DNA of 64,000 nt from Sphingomonadales bacterium (GTDB lineage: Bacteria > Pseudomonadota > Alphaproteobacteria > Sphingomonadales > Sphingomonadaceae). The DNA lies in NCBI GenBank assembly GCA_027488785.1, contig JAIYAY010000025.1:124001-188000 (forward strand), given 5' to 3'. Position 1 is the stretch's first letter. Each line of letters begins with the position of its first letter. Under the pieces are notes generated by a model. The model made no database searches. It had not been told where the DNA came from and saw only the letters and a list, made by a program, of their open reading frames with translations. Shown here in pieces: positions 45,081 through 54,903 of the stretch. A program made the translations under genes and the position numbers.

Positions 45081-46469
45081 TTAGCCGACCGGATAAGTTT
45101 CCGTCAAATAACGAAAGACCGCCCGCAATCCAAGCGCCTCTCCGCCCTTTGGCCTGCCGGGTTTACTATTTGGTCGCCAGGCGAAGGTGTCCAGGTGCAC
45201 CCATGGTACATCATCGGGTACGAATTTCTGAAGGAACAACGCTGCTGTAACCGCGCCTGCAAAGGCACCGCCGCTATTGGACGTGTCGGCGATGTCGCTG
45301 TCGAGCATCTCCATATAAGGCGCCCAAAGCGGCATGCGCCAAAGCGGGTCCGACGCTGCCTTTGATGCCACGAGAATGGCATTTGCGATGTGTTCATCGT
45401 TGCTGAACATCGCTGGCAAATCGGGACCAAGCGCCACGCGTGCCGCACCTGTCAGCGTGGCAAAATCAATGATCAACTCCGCCTTATCCTGTATCGCTTT
45501 GGTAAGCGCATCCGCCAACACCAAGCGTCCTTCGGCATCTGTATTGTCGATTTCTACGGTCACTCCCTTACGGCTTTTGATGATGTCGCCTGGGCGCATG
45601 GCGTTGCCTGCGATGCTGTTTTCTGCTGCCGCCACCAGCATGTGTAACCGCACGGGTAAATGCACCGCCATAATCAGCTCTGCCAGTGCCAAGGCATGAG
45701 CTGCGCCGCCCATATCTTTCTTCATCAGCCGCATGCCGGAGGCGGGTTTGATATCCAGCCCGCCACTGTCGAACGTAATGCCCTTGCCCACAATCGCGAT
45801 ACGCGGGTGACGCGGGTCGCCCCATTCCAATTCAATCAAGCGCGGCGCATGCTCCCGCGCGGCTGCCTTGCCGACCGCGTGGATGAGCGGATAGCCCGTT
45901 TCCAGAGCCTCACCGGCGGTGACCGTGACGTCGGCCTTGTGCGATTTTGCGATGCGCTTTGCCTCGGCCTCCAACGCATGTGGCCCAAGGTCGCTGGCTG
46001 GCCGGTTGACAAGATCGCGGACCAAAGCGGTTGCGGCGGCCTGCATTTCTGCGAGGGGGATACGGGCGGGCTCTCGCACCAACAAAACCCGCGGCCCGAA
46101 TGGCTTCGGCTCGCTCAGATATTCATGATAGCGATATTGCCCTAATATCCAGCCGAGCATGGCATCCCCCGCATCATAATCGACGAGGCGATAGGTGCCT
46201 TCGGGCAGGCTTTCTGCTGCTTTAGAAAGATGCCATACACCCGGTACGGCCATATCCGAAACGCCCACAACGACAGACCATTCCCCGGGCTTATCTCCGG
46301 GCAATATGGCTATGTCGTTCGCATTTCCTTCGAACTTTTGTGCCTTAATCGCCGTTCGGGCGGCATCGGATTGCAACGCAAGCCAGGTTTCAAAACGACC
46401 TTTGTCGGTTACATGGATGGGCGTGGCGGCCTGCGCAGTATCAGGCTGGATCAGATTATCGTAACGCAT
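45081..46469 (-). CDS. M17-family leucyl aminopeptidase
   Basis: A cytosolic di-zinc aminopeptidase that trims N-terminal residues from peptides. The metal site is in GKGITFDSGGLDIKPASGM and NTDAEGRLVLADAL (the M17 signature), with catalytic Lys/Arg in these segments. At 462 residues it is a little shorter than E. coli PepA (503), because the N-terminal domain is reduced. The start is ATG 46469 without a Shine-Dalgarno sequence; GCTATCGCAGTGTC lies 1 nt upstream of it, as in front of polA. A GTG two codons earlier is possible. Confidence 0.92.
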   Translation of the reverse strand: MRYDNLIQPDTAQAATPIHVTDKGRFETWLALQSDAARTAIKAQKFEGNANDIAILPGDKPGEWSVVVGVSDMAVPGVWHLSKAAESLPEGTYRLVDYDAGDAMLGWILGQYRYHEYLSEPKPFGPRVLLVREPARIPLAEMQAAATALVRDLVNRPASDLGPHALEAEAKRIAKSHKADVTVTAGEALETGYPLIHAVGKAAAREHAPRLIELEWGDPRHPRIAIVGKGITFDSGGLDIKPASGMRLMKKDMGGAAHALALAELIMAVHLPVRLHMLVAAAENSIAGNAMRPGDIIKSRKGVTVEIDNTDAEGRLVLADALTKAIQDKAELIIDFATLTGAARVALGPDLPAMFSNDEHIANAILVASKAASDPLWRMPLWAPYMEMLDSDIADTSNSGGAFAGAVTAALFLQKFVPDDVPWVHLDTFAWRPNSKPGRPKGGEALGLRAVFRYLTETYPVG

Positions 46470-46595
46470 AGACACTGCGATAGCCGCAATAGCAGGCGAA
46501 CGGGAGATAATTCAGAAAGGATGCACATTTTTCTTGTTTGCATGCGATCTCAATGCCGCCCCGCGCGCCGCGTAGCTGCCAAAATCCGAAATCCG

Positions 46596-46625
46596 AAAAG
46601 CTGACGGGCGCCATCGACGCCCGTC
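46596..46625 (-). terminator. Terminator of the BVMO gene
   Basis: On the minus strand GACGGGCG-TCGATGG-CGCCCGTC (8-bp perfect stem, 46603-46625) is followed by AGCTTTTC. It begins 9 bp after the monooxygenase stop. The T-run is short, so efficiency may be moderate. Confidence 0.65.
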
Positions 46626-46633
46626 CATCTACA

Positions 46634-48151
46634 TCATTCCGCGGCGATAAGCGTTTCGCTGTTTTCTGTATGTGTCCGGGTAAATTGCGGTGCTGAAAAC
46701 ACCATGACGCCATCATCGACAGGGTCCTGTGTCAGGATTTTCTTCTCCGCCGCATAATTTTGCAGAACACGCCATGGGTGACGGTCGCCATTTTTGGGCA
46801 ATTTGTCGAAACTTCGTGCGAAATAGCCAGAGCTGAAATCGGTCACAAATGGCAGCTTCGGCATGTTAGGATCATCCAGAACCGGCGTTGCCACCAGTGC
46901 ATTTTTATCATCCATTTTCCATAATAAGCGGCAAACATAATCCGCCACAATATCTGTCTTAAGTGTCCAAGATGCGTTGATATAGCCAAATACGCTGGCG
47001 AAATTCGGAATGTCGTTGAACATCACGCCTTTATAATTGAAATGCTCGCCGAAATTGACGGCTTTCCCGTCGACGCTGATCGCGGTCTTGCCCATCGTGA
47101 CGAGGTTTAGGCCAGTCGCGGTGATGATGATATCGGATGCGATATGCTTGCCCGACTTCAGCTGAATGCCTGTTTTGGTAAAGTGATCGATATGGTCGGT
47201 GACAACTTCGGCCTTGCCCTCGGTAATCGCCGTGAACATGTTGCTATCGGGGATGAGGCATAGGCGTTGTTCCCATGGGCCATATTTGGGCACAAAATGG
47301 GTATCGACATCAACCGACGCAGGTAGAGCCTCGCGCGCCATATTGATCAGTTTTTCACCCAATTTTGCGGGGTTCCGGCGCGCGTACCAATAAGTGAAGC
47401 GCTGCATATTGATATTGCGCCACCGTGTGAGCGCATAGGCCAGTTTTTCCGGTAGGATCTTACGGACAAATTTCGAAAACGGGTCAATGGCAGGACGCGA
47501 GACCATATAGGTTGGCGAACGTTGCAACATCGTCACCTGCGCGCCTTGTTCCGCCATAACAGGGACAATCGTCACCGCCGTTGCGCCTGAGCCGATGACC
47601 GTCACCTTCTTACCCACATAATCCAAATCTTTGGGCCAATGCTGCGGATGGATGATTTGACCGCCAAAATCGGCTTCGCCCGGAAAATCGGGCTTAAAGC
47701 CTTGATCATAATCATAATAGCCAGCGCACATGAACAAGAATCGCGCGGCAAAGCGCCGTTCGGCACCGCCATCCACGGCCTTGGCCGTTATGTGCCAGCG
47801 GGCATCGAGGCTCGACCAATTGGCCGAGATAACCTTATGACCAAAATGAATGTGTGGCGAAATGCCATATTCTTCAGCGGTTTCATGGACATATTCGTGA
47901 ATGGACGGGCCATCCGCGATCGTTTTTTCATGCAACCATGGTTTGAAACGATAACCCAGCGTATGCATGTCGGAGTCCGAACGAATACCGGGATAGCGAA
48001 ACAGATCCCAAGTCCCGCCCATATCGGCGCGTTGTTCCACAATTGCATAGCTTTTGTTCGGGCATTGCATGGTGAGATGCGCCGCAGCGCCGATACCGGA
48101 CAGACCGGCACCCACAATCAAAACATCTACTGTCGTCTCAGCCTGCGCCAT
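46634..48151 (-). CDS. Baeyer-Villiger-type flavin monooxygenase
   Basis: A 505-residue FAD/NADPH-dependent monooxygenase. The FAD motif is VLIVGAGLSGIGAA (residues about 10-23), the NADPH motif VIGSGATAVT, and between them stands FGGQIIHPQHWP, fitting the Baeyer-Villiger fingerprint FxGxxxHxxxW[P/D]. The N-terminal WDLFRYPGIRSDSDMHTLGY is also typical. Such enzymes insert oxygen next to ketones or oxidise heteroatoms; the substrate here is unknown. The ATG at 48151 follows GGAGAGG. A 15-bp palindrome at 48189-48203 may be an operator, and a terminator follows. Confidence 0.9.
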   Translation of the reverse strand: MAQAETTVDVLIVGAGLSGIGAAAHLTMQCPNKSYAIVEQRADMGGTWDLFRYPGIRSDSDMHTLGYRFKPWLHEKTIADGPSIHEYVHETAEEYGISPHIHFGHKVISANWSSLDARWHITAKAVDGGAERRFAARFLFMCAGYYDYDQGFKPDFPGEADFGGQIIHPQHWPKDLDYVGKKVTVIGSGATAVTIVPVMAEQGAQVTMLQRSPTYMVSRPAIDPFSKFVRKILPEKLAYALTRWRNINMQRFTYWYARRNPAKLGEKLINMAREALPASVDVDTHFVPKYGPWEQRLCLIPDSNMFTAITEGKAEVVTDHIDHFTKTGIQLKSGKHIASDIIITATGLNLVTMGKTAISVDGKAVNFGEHFNYKGVMFNDIPNFASVFGYINASWTLKTDIVADYVCRLLWKMDDKNALVATPVLDDPNMPKLPFVTDFSSGYFARSFDKLPKNGDRHPWRVLQNYAAEKKILTQDPVDDGVMVFSAPQFTRTHTENSETLIAAE

Positions 48152-48452
48152 ATGCCTCTCCATTTTACAAGAAAATCTTACTGACATCGTTGCAAATTGC
48201 AACTGGCTTTCGTGCGAACAAAAATGCCGCTTCGGCCCTGCGAAGGTGGTGATGATCTGCCGCACCTCTTAGACGGAGGCAATGGCCAATAGCCTCGATA
48301 GTCTATCTCTTCTGCCCAGCCTAGACCGCAGCGCTCACCCATCTTGAAATTCGGTCACGCAATGCCCAGTTCGGACAATGCGGGCCGGGCCCCTCTGGTC
48401 GTCATGTGACGGCGATGTCGGACCGCTTCATGAGTTCAAGAGGAGACCCGAA
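48152..48452. promoter_or_regulatory. Divergent intergenic region with operator-like palindrome
   Basis: This 301-bp region lies between the monooxygenase and the zinc-ribbon gene. GTTGCAA-A-TTGCAAC (48189-48203) is a perfect palindrome 38-52 bp upstream of the monooxygenase ATG. Its half-sites are of the size bound by TetR- or LysR-type regulators. No other feature is seen; the rest shows no coding potential. Confidence 0.45.
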
Positions 48453-48764
48453 ATGAATGCAGCCGTTGGAATGCCTTGCCCTGTATGCAAGGTGCCACTT
48501 GTCATGAGTGATCGCCAAGGTGTCGAAATTGATTATTGCCCGCAATGTCGCGGCGTATGGCTGGATCGCGGTGAATTGGATAAGATTATCGAACGCAGCG
48601 CCGCTGCCGAAATGCCCACGCAACCCGCGCCTGCCCCGCAAGCACCACCGCCACCCCAAGGCGGCTTTGCCCCACAAGGCTATCCTATGCCACACCAAGG
48701 CTATGGTCATGGCTACCCGTATAAGAAACGCAGAAAGTCGTTTCTGGAAGAATTGTTCGACTAA
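48453..48764 (+). CDS. Zinc-ribbon (zf-TFIIB) protein
   Basis: A 103-residue protein with an N-terminal zinc ribbon (CPVCKVPL, then YCPQCRGVWLDRGELDKII), the family known as zf-TFIIB or 'transcription factor zinc-finger'. The rest is a proline/glycine-rich, low-complexity tail with a basic end (YKKRRKSFLEELFD). AGGAG before the ATG at 48453 sets the start. Function of the family is unknown. Confidence 0.85.
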   Translation: MNAAVGMPCPVCKVPLVMSDRQGVEIDYCPQCRGVWLDRGELDKIIERSAAAEMPTQPAPAPQAPPPPQGGFAPQGYPMPHQGYGHGYPYKKRRKSFLEELFD

Positions 48765-48781
48765 GCATCAGCGTGCGACAC

Positions 48782-48816
48782 AAAAAAAAGGGCCACCTTT
48801 CGGCAGCCCTTTTTTT
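48782..48816. terminator. Bidirectional terminator
   Basis: An A8-GGGC / GCCC-T7 hairpin lies between the zinc-ribbon gene and the cold-shock gene, which converge. Each strand ends in a T-tract, so it should stop transcription from both sides. Confidence 0.88.
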
Positions 48817-48832
48817 CGCATTACGCGGCTGA

Positions 48833-49042
48833 TTAATCAGCTGCGGACAGGTTGATAGCCGAAGCCTTACCATTGCGGCCGACTTCGACTTCGAAATTCA
48901 CGCGCTGTTCTTTATCCAGCGTGTGCATGCCAGCTGCCTGAACAGCTGAGATGTGTACAAAGCTGTCATCACCGCCGCCATCAGGCGCGATAAAGCCATA
49001 GCCTTTGTCTGCATTGAAAAATTTTACGGTGCCTACGGGCAT
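48833..49042 (-). CDS. Cold-shock domain protein
   Basis: A 69-residue single cold-shock domain that binds single-stranded RNA or DNA. RNP1 is KGYGFIAP and RNP2 is SFVHISAV. The start at 49042 follows AAAGGAAC. The 198-bp upstream region (49043-49240) is longer than the gene needs and may carry a leader, as in other cold-shock genes, but no structure stands out. Confidence 0.95.
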   Translation of the reverse strand: MPVGTVKFFNADKGYGFIAPDGGGDDSFVHISAVQAAGMHTLDKEQRVNFEVEVGRNGKASAINLSAAD

Positions 49043-49240
49043 AATATGTTCCTTTCACGAAACAGGTGACCACCGGACAACAGCGCCAGGTGGGTAGCCA
49101 AGTCGTGGTAGGGAAAAACGTTGCCCGTTCCGATCTTGTGACCGGTGACGCGCCTCAAAAATCCGTCGCGGTCGACGATAGCGTTCGATCCGTATACGCC
49201 TGAATTAAATAATGTGCAAACTGGAAGCGAAAATAACGAC

Positions 49241-49576
49241 TTATTCCCGCTCACCGCCATTTTCGGGCATCGATGTGGCAAGTTTGCCGCTTAGCCGTTT
49301 CCGGTTGGCGACCACACTTTTGGAATAATGCGCGATACTGGCGCTGACGATCGCTTCTGGACTGTTCCCCAGCTTTCCGGTCATCAGGTCGCAACCAAGC
49401 GCGATATGCGCAGCGACCTTCTCCGACACCATCCGTCCCGCCTCTTGCGCCGCCGCCGGCCCGCCTTGCGCCAGACGGCCGATGCGCATCGCGATCACCA
49501 TATTTGATTCAGCAGCCAGCGCCCAAGCATCCATGCTTATGTCAAACCAGTTGGGGCTTTTGGGTATCGAGTTCAT
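49241..49576 (-). CDS. Hypothetical helical protein
   Basis: An all-helical 111-residue protein with no signal peptide, mixed charge and alanine-rich segments (GGPAAAQEAGRMVSEKVAAH, SPEAIVSASIAHYSKSVVANR). The composition recalls phasin-like helical proteins, but I do not claim that family. It is preceded by a gap (49577-49729) that borders the AT-rich cassette. Confidence 0.6.
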   Translation of the reverse strand: MNSIPKSPNWFDISMDAWALAAESNMVIAMRIGRLAQGGPAAAQEAGRMVSEKVAAHIALGCDLMTGKLGNSPEAIVSASIAHYSKSVVANRKRLSGKLATSMPENGGERE

Positions 49577-49729
49577 GCCCTTTGTCTAGCCCGCCCTACC
49601 AGAATGTCACGCGGCAATAACGCGGCGGGGTGAAGGGGGGGCGCGACACATAATAGCGGAAGATTTGCGGCGGCTGGTGGAGACTTTGGGACTGGGGGAG
49701 CGACTAAGTTACGTACCCCAGAATTTTGG
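49577..49729. other. Intergenic border of the AT-rich cassette
   Basis: This 153-bp gap goes from typical GC-rich sequence to the AT-rich cassette. No repeat or integrase site is seen. A clear junction cannot be placed without a related genome. Confidence 0.3.
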
Positions 49730-50665
49730 TCAATCTAATCTGCTGACAAGATCCATCAGCACATAGTTGACCTTCACCCTTCCATCGGGCTTTGCAACAG
49801 TCCGAATGTAAAGTGACGCAGACCAGCGCTTTCCAATAAATTGCTCGTCTTGTTGAATACGTTCAATAAAATCTGCACTTAGCTTCTTTCCAATATTTCC
49901 AGAAATGACTTCTTCAGTACCATCTATCCTAAATTCAAATCTGCGGCCGATTGGAATCACGCCAATCAGAGTTCCCGAAACTTCAGATGTATCTTCGGAC
50001 AATTCAACGGATTCTACTCTCTCAAAAGCCCGGAGTATTTTAGTGTCATCGAACAAAAATTCTTCTTCGTCGTCAACAATTCTAAACGACGCACCCTCCC
50101 GATGAGCGAGCGAGAAAAATGACTTTATCGAGGCAAACGTGCGGCTATCAATTTTTTCGATTGCGTCTTCGAATTTCTTTTCCTCTGGCGCTACAAAATT
50201 CTGCAAAATATCAGATATATCATCGACGGCTTGCTTCAAAGCAGTCGCGAACATGTCCTCATTTTCGGACGCTTCCTCAAGATGAAATCCAAAAGACCCG
50301 TGAACCACGTTAGTTATGTTAAGCCTTGACAAATTTCGTTCGGGAATTGGGCCTCGAGCACCTAGCTGGCCGCCCGCCACAGAAACCATATGTTTCGATA
50401 GCGCTGACTGGTAATCCTGAATTGCACGCCCCGCAAATTGCGCATCAATGCCAGTTGATCCATCGACAGGCGCTCCGTAGAAAAGTAAGGTTACAGCAGC
50501 GTGATTTTTATCCCGATTTTGCTCATTTTCGATTTGCTCCAATACATCTTTGAGGCGTTCGCTCAATGAGAGTACGCCTAGAGGGTCAATATCTTTGCTT
50601 CGTTCCAGCATACGCCGAATGTGGGCCGCTTGACTCTCAAGTGCCTGAGTGTTGAGCTTGCTCAT
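49730..50665 (-). CDS. Uncharacterised partner of the nucleotidyltransferase-like gene
   Basis: A 311-residue protein that I do not recognise. The N-terminal 50 residues are predicted helical (LESQAAHIRRMLERSKDID, LSERLKDVLEQIENEQNRDK), followed by a beta-rich part beginning AVTLLFYGAPVDGSTGIDAQF. A helical middle (DMFATALKQAVDDISDILQN) and a C-terminal beta domain (GVIPIGRRFEFRIDGTEE) follow. There is no signal peptide or membrane helix and no recognisable catalytic motif. The start at 50665 has AGGAGG 8 nt upstream, and overlaps the stop of the upstream gene as ATGA, so the two are coupled. Base use is AT-richer than neighbours. Confidence 0.75.
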   Translation of the reverse strand: MSKLNTQALESQAAHIRRMLERSKDIDPLGVLSLSERLKDVLEQIENEQNRDKNHAAVTLLFYGAPVDGSTGIDAQFAGRAIQDYQSALSKHMVSVAGGQLGARGPIPERNLSRLNITNVVHGSFGFHLEEASENEDMFATALKQAVDDISDILQNFVAPEEKKFEDAIEKIDSRTFASIKSFFSLAHREGASFRIVDDEEEFLFDDTKILRAFERVESVELSEDTSEVSGTLIGVIPIGRRFEFRIDGTEEVISGNIGKKLSADFIERIQQDEQFIGKRWSASLYIRTVAKPDGRVKVNYVLMDLVSRLD

Positions 50666-51234
50666 TGGATGCCTCCTGCAGCCAACTTTGCACGTGCCGT
50701 ATTGTCCTCCGCGCCGAGCGGAACGCTGAGCATACCCTTCCACCGAAATGTCCCCCGTTGATGCGAGAACAGTCCACTCCAATAGGCCGCCTGCCCAACA
50801 ATCAGATGCGGCGAAACATTCATGTCAACAAACATTGTATCACAGTGATATGCAGCCTTGTTTGCAGCACGGTTCAAAAGCCCATTCTGGTTAGCATTAA
50901 CAAACTTAACCCAATCCGCATTGCTCGACACTGCCTGCGGTCGATCCAAGAAAGTGACAACATCGACGTCGCCGGGCACGGCCCCTCGACTTTCGACGTC
51001 CTCAGTGAAGCTCCCATCAATCCACTGCATTGCGTATATCACACCTGCTGCCCTTAAAGCAGCGCGAAAATTCATCAAACCAAGAAGCAGGTGTCCCCGA
51101 TGGTCTGAAGTAAGGAACCTATCAACTAGCTCCTCTGAGGTGCATTCATATGGCGAGGCATCGGCAAAGTGCCCTCCAGGGTCTGTTCCCAAAAACGGCG
51201 GAAGAACTCCTTCAATATTGAAAGCGGGTATCAA
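50662..51234 (-). CDS. DUF6932-type nucleotidyltransferase-like protein
   Basis: A protein of 190 residues opening IPAFNIEGVLPPF, then a helical stretch (SDHRGHLLLGLMNFRAALRA) and the nucleotidyltransferase signature WIDGSFTEDVE ... PGDVDVVTFL: a GS motif followed by a D-x-D pair. This pattern fits what I recall of DUF6932 and related minimal nucleotidyltransferases. The start is uncertain: the frame opens at TTG 51270, but the TTG at 51234 has AGGGG 8 nt upstream and yields an N-terminus of the family type. The stop overlaps the partner gene's ATG. What it modifies is unknown. It may be a toxin-antitoxin or defence component. Confidence 0.75.
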   Translation of the reverse strand: MIPAFNIEGVLPPFLGTDPGGHFADASPYECTSEELVDRFLTSDHRGHLLLGLMNFRAALRAAGVIYAMQWIDGSFTEDVESRGAVPGDVDVVTFLDRPQAVSSNADWVKFVNANQNGLLNRAANKAAYHCDTMFVDMNVSPHLIVGQAAYWSGLFSHQRGTFRWKGMLSVPLGAEDNTARAKLAAGGIQ

Positions 51235-51274
51235 TGTTAAAGCCCCTAAACCATCGTTCGCTAATCGCAAATGA

Positions 51275-51361
51275 GCACAGGAAACAATAACATTATATTA
51301 AAAAATATAAAAATGAACTACATACCATAAATAGAAAAGTTAAATTTACATATTTTTACTA
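51275..51361. promoter_or_regulatory. AT-rich promoter region of the cassette
   Basis: An 87-bp, strongly AT-rich stretch between the cassette and thiC. On the minus strand it contains a perfect TATAAT (51297-51292), which would start transcription near 51285 and leave a leader of about 50 nt before the TTG at 51234. No good -35 is seen. Composition differs sharply from the rest of the window. Confidence 0.5.
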
Positions 51362-53221
<1,860 letters not shown>

Positions 53222-53226
53222 TTAGT

Positions 53227-53250
53227 CTCTCCAAATTATCATAAGGAGAG
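53227..53250 (-). promoter_or_regulatory. SD-sequestering hairpin before thiC
   Basis: CTCTCC-TTATGATAATTT-GGAGAG on the minus strand pairs the thiC Shine-Dalgarno sequence GGAGAG with CTCTCC in a 6-bp stem. It is the likely expression platform through which the TPP riboswitch blocks translation. Confidence 0.6.
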
Positions 53251-53308
53251 CGAGTAAGCTTGAAGACCGGGGCTGGTCCTCGCCAGTCCATGGGACTGAC
53301 TGCGGTCT

Positions 53309-53396
53309 CACCTCCCTACGCCCGTGCAAACGGGATCAGGTTCAGCGGGTCGCGGGCATTGCAGCACCGCCTCTCAGTCATGCGACTCCCCGGGGA
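53309..53396 (-). promoter_or_regulatory. TPP (THI-box) riboswitch
   Basis: On the minus strand the conserved elements CTGAGAGG (53377 region), GACCCGCTGAACCTGATC and GGCGTAGGGAGG occur in the right order and spacing for the thiamine pyrophosphate aptamer, including both pyrimidine- and pyrophosphate-sensing parts. It lies about 90 nt upstream of thiC. With TPP bound it should switch thiC off. Confidence 0.92.
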
Positions 53397-53483
53397 TGCA
53401 TACGGAATAGCCGAGGCGGTGCAGCCCGTCCAGTAGATTGCCCATAAACGCGCTCTAGTGCGGCTTTATGTTCTTGGCCCTGG

Positions 53484-54353
53484 TCAAAAGGTATAGCTAA
53501 TCCCGCCCGCCATAAACCATTGGTTTGCATCGCCGCGCAGCGATGTGACGGGTGATCTTGCGGCATCGTTGGTTAGGCGGGAATAGTTGATGAAAGCATA
53601 GATGCCCCAACCACCATCGCGCGCGTCGCCTGATAAATCGACCGCGCCAAGTAGACCTGCGCCAAAGCTTTTCCAGCCGCCCTTGGCGTCAAACACCGGC
53701 AGACCGCTCGCGATGCTGCCGGACGGATCGATGCTGAAATAGGTATCGGCGTAATGGCCGTCGACATGCGTGGCCGACAGGCTGAAGCTGGTGAATATCG
53801 CCATCGATAATGGTGTTGAATACGCGATGCTTGGGCTGATTATGCGGCCCTTATGTGCGCCCGCGACATCCCATTGGATATCAGTCGAGATCGACACGCT
53901 ATCGAAGGGATGCAATATTTTGGAGAAGGACACGCCTGCAGTCGCGCCAACCTCAATCGCCACATCTTCTGTGCCCAGCAAACGGACAACAGGATCCTTG
54001 ATATCATTGTTGCGATCCATGCGGAAACGTAACAGCGGACCTGCGAGGAACTTCACATCCTTATTATTGTTGCCGTCGGCGATAAGGTCAACATACAGCC
54101 CCGGACCACGCGCGCCAAAGTCGATGCCTTCGACGCTACCTTGAACAAGCGGCGCGGGGAAAATGTCATATTGGTCGGAGCCATCATAGCTGGGACTTAT
54201 GCCTGCACCGAGGCCGACCGTCACCCAGTCGCCTGCAAATACGCTCCGTTTTGGTATTTCGGCGGCTGGCGCTTCGCTGTCTTGGGCAAAGGCAGGTGCG
54301 CAAAGCGCGATACTGGCACATAAGGCGGCAACGCAGCTTTTAAAAATTCGCAT
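53484..54353 (-). CDS. MipA/OmpV-family outer-membrane protein
   Basis: A beta-barrel protein of 289 residues with a signal peptide (cleavage after CAPAFA, about residue 23). The first barrel strand region FAGDWVTVGLGAGISPSYDGSD and the C-terminal aromatic end WFMAGGISYTF (last residue Phe) are typical of the family. MipA/OmpV proteins sit in the outer membrane; roles range from porin-like function to murein scaffold. The gene ends only 88 bp from the TPP riboswitch. Confidence 0.9.
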   Translation of the reverse strand: MRIFKSCVAALCASIALCAPAFAQDSEAPAAEIPKRSVFAGDWVTVGLGAGISPSYDGSDQYDIFPAPLVQGSVEGIDFGARGPGLYVDLIADGNNNKDVKFLAGPLLRFRMDRNNDIKDPVVRLLGTEDVAIEVGATAGVSFSKILHPFDSVSISTDIQWDVAGAHKGRIISPSIAYSTPLSMAIFTSFSLSATHVDGHYADTYFSIDPSGSIASGLPVFDAKGGWKSFGAGLLGAVDLSGDARDGGWGIYAFINYSRLTNDAARSPVTSLRGDANQWFMAGGISYTF

Positions 54354-54429
54354 GAAATGCCCCTGTTGAACCAGAAAGGGGAACGCCCCAAATGTTCCTT
54401 ACGTTCCGCTTATATCGCATCAATGCCGG

Positions 54430-54903
54430 TTAAAGCATATATTTCATTTTAATCTGCTGGCTGATTTCAGCAGCATTAATGCTAAACGCTGCGCCTTTGA
54501 ACTTCGGCGGTCCAGTGCGGATCGCGGGGTTGCGCGAAAAGCCGAAACCTTCTTTTGGAATGAAAACAGCCATGTCCATTTTATCATTGCCATTTTCATC
54601 GTGGATTACGGCTATTGCATAAGTGCCTTGCGCAACGCCGCGGAAGGAAACCTGCGCAGAATCGCGCGCGGGTACAGTGGCGCGAAAGCTTTTAGGATCT
54701 TTGCTACAGTCGGGGAAAAAGCGCGGATTTGCGGTAACGCAGACCAGTATTTTGCCCTTCATGCTGCGTAGGCCAGAAATATTGACCTCAAGCGTTGCAG
54801 TGGGTGCTGTTGCCGCAGCCGCGCTAGTGAGAGCGACGGCTCCAATCGCCGAGCCCAAGATCAGTGCCGCACATTTTGTCCCAAAACCTGAAATATAAAC
54901 CAT
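54430..54903 (-). CDS. DUF2141-domain exported protein
   Basis: A 157-residue protein with a signal peptide (AALILGSAIGAVALTSAAAA) and the DUF2141 fold (LEVNISGLRSMKGKILVCV; GVAQGTYAIAVIHDENGND; PKEGFGFSRN). The ATG at 54903 follows GGGGGA. Its first 26 codons overlap the last codons of the sterol-desaturase-family gene in another frame of the same strand. The gene pair recurs near carotenoid genes in related bacteria as far as I recall, but a role in carotenoids is inference. Confidence 0.85.
   Translation of the reverse strand: MVYISGFGTKCAALILGSAIGAVALTSAAAATAPTATLEVNISGLRSMKGKILVCVTANPRFFPDCSKDPKSFRATVPARDSAQVSFRGVAQGTYAIAVIHDENGNDKMDMAVFIPKEGFGFSRNPAIRTGPPKFKGAAFSINAAEISQQIKMKYML

Noticed and set aside
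49033-49281. An 82-codon minus-strand frame between the cold-shock gene and the helical protein.
   Set aside because: It overlaps both neighbours, has no ribosome site, and its sequence shows no domain or usual codon pattern.
51261-51293. A 10-codon ATG-to-TAG frame (MLLFPVLICD) overlapping the start of the nucleotidyltransferase-like gene, as a leader peptide.
   Set aside because: Its ATG overlaps the best -10 box (TATAAT at 51292-51297), so it would not be transcribed, and it has no ribosome site.
49577-51361. An integrated phage or integron fragment around the AT-rich cassette.
   Set aside because: No integrase, attachment repeat, tRNA gene or inverted repeats could be found at its borders.
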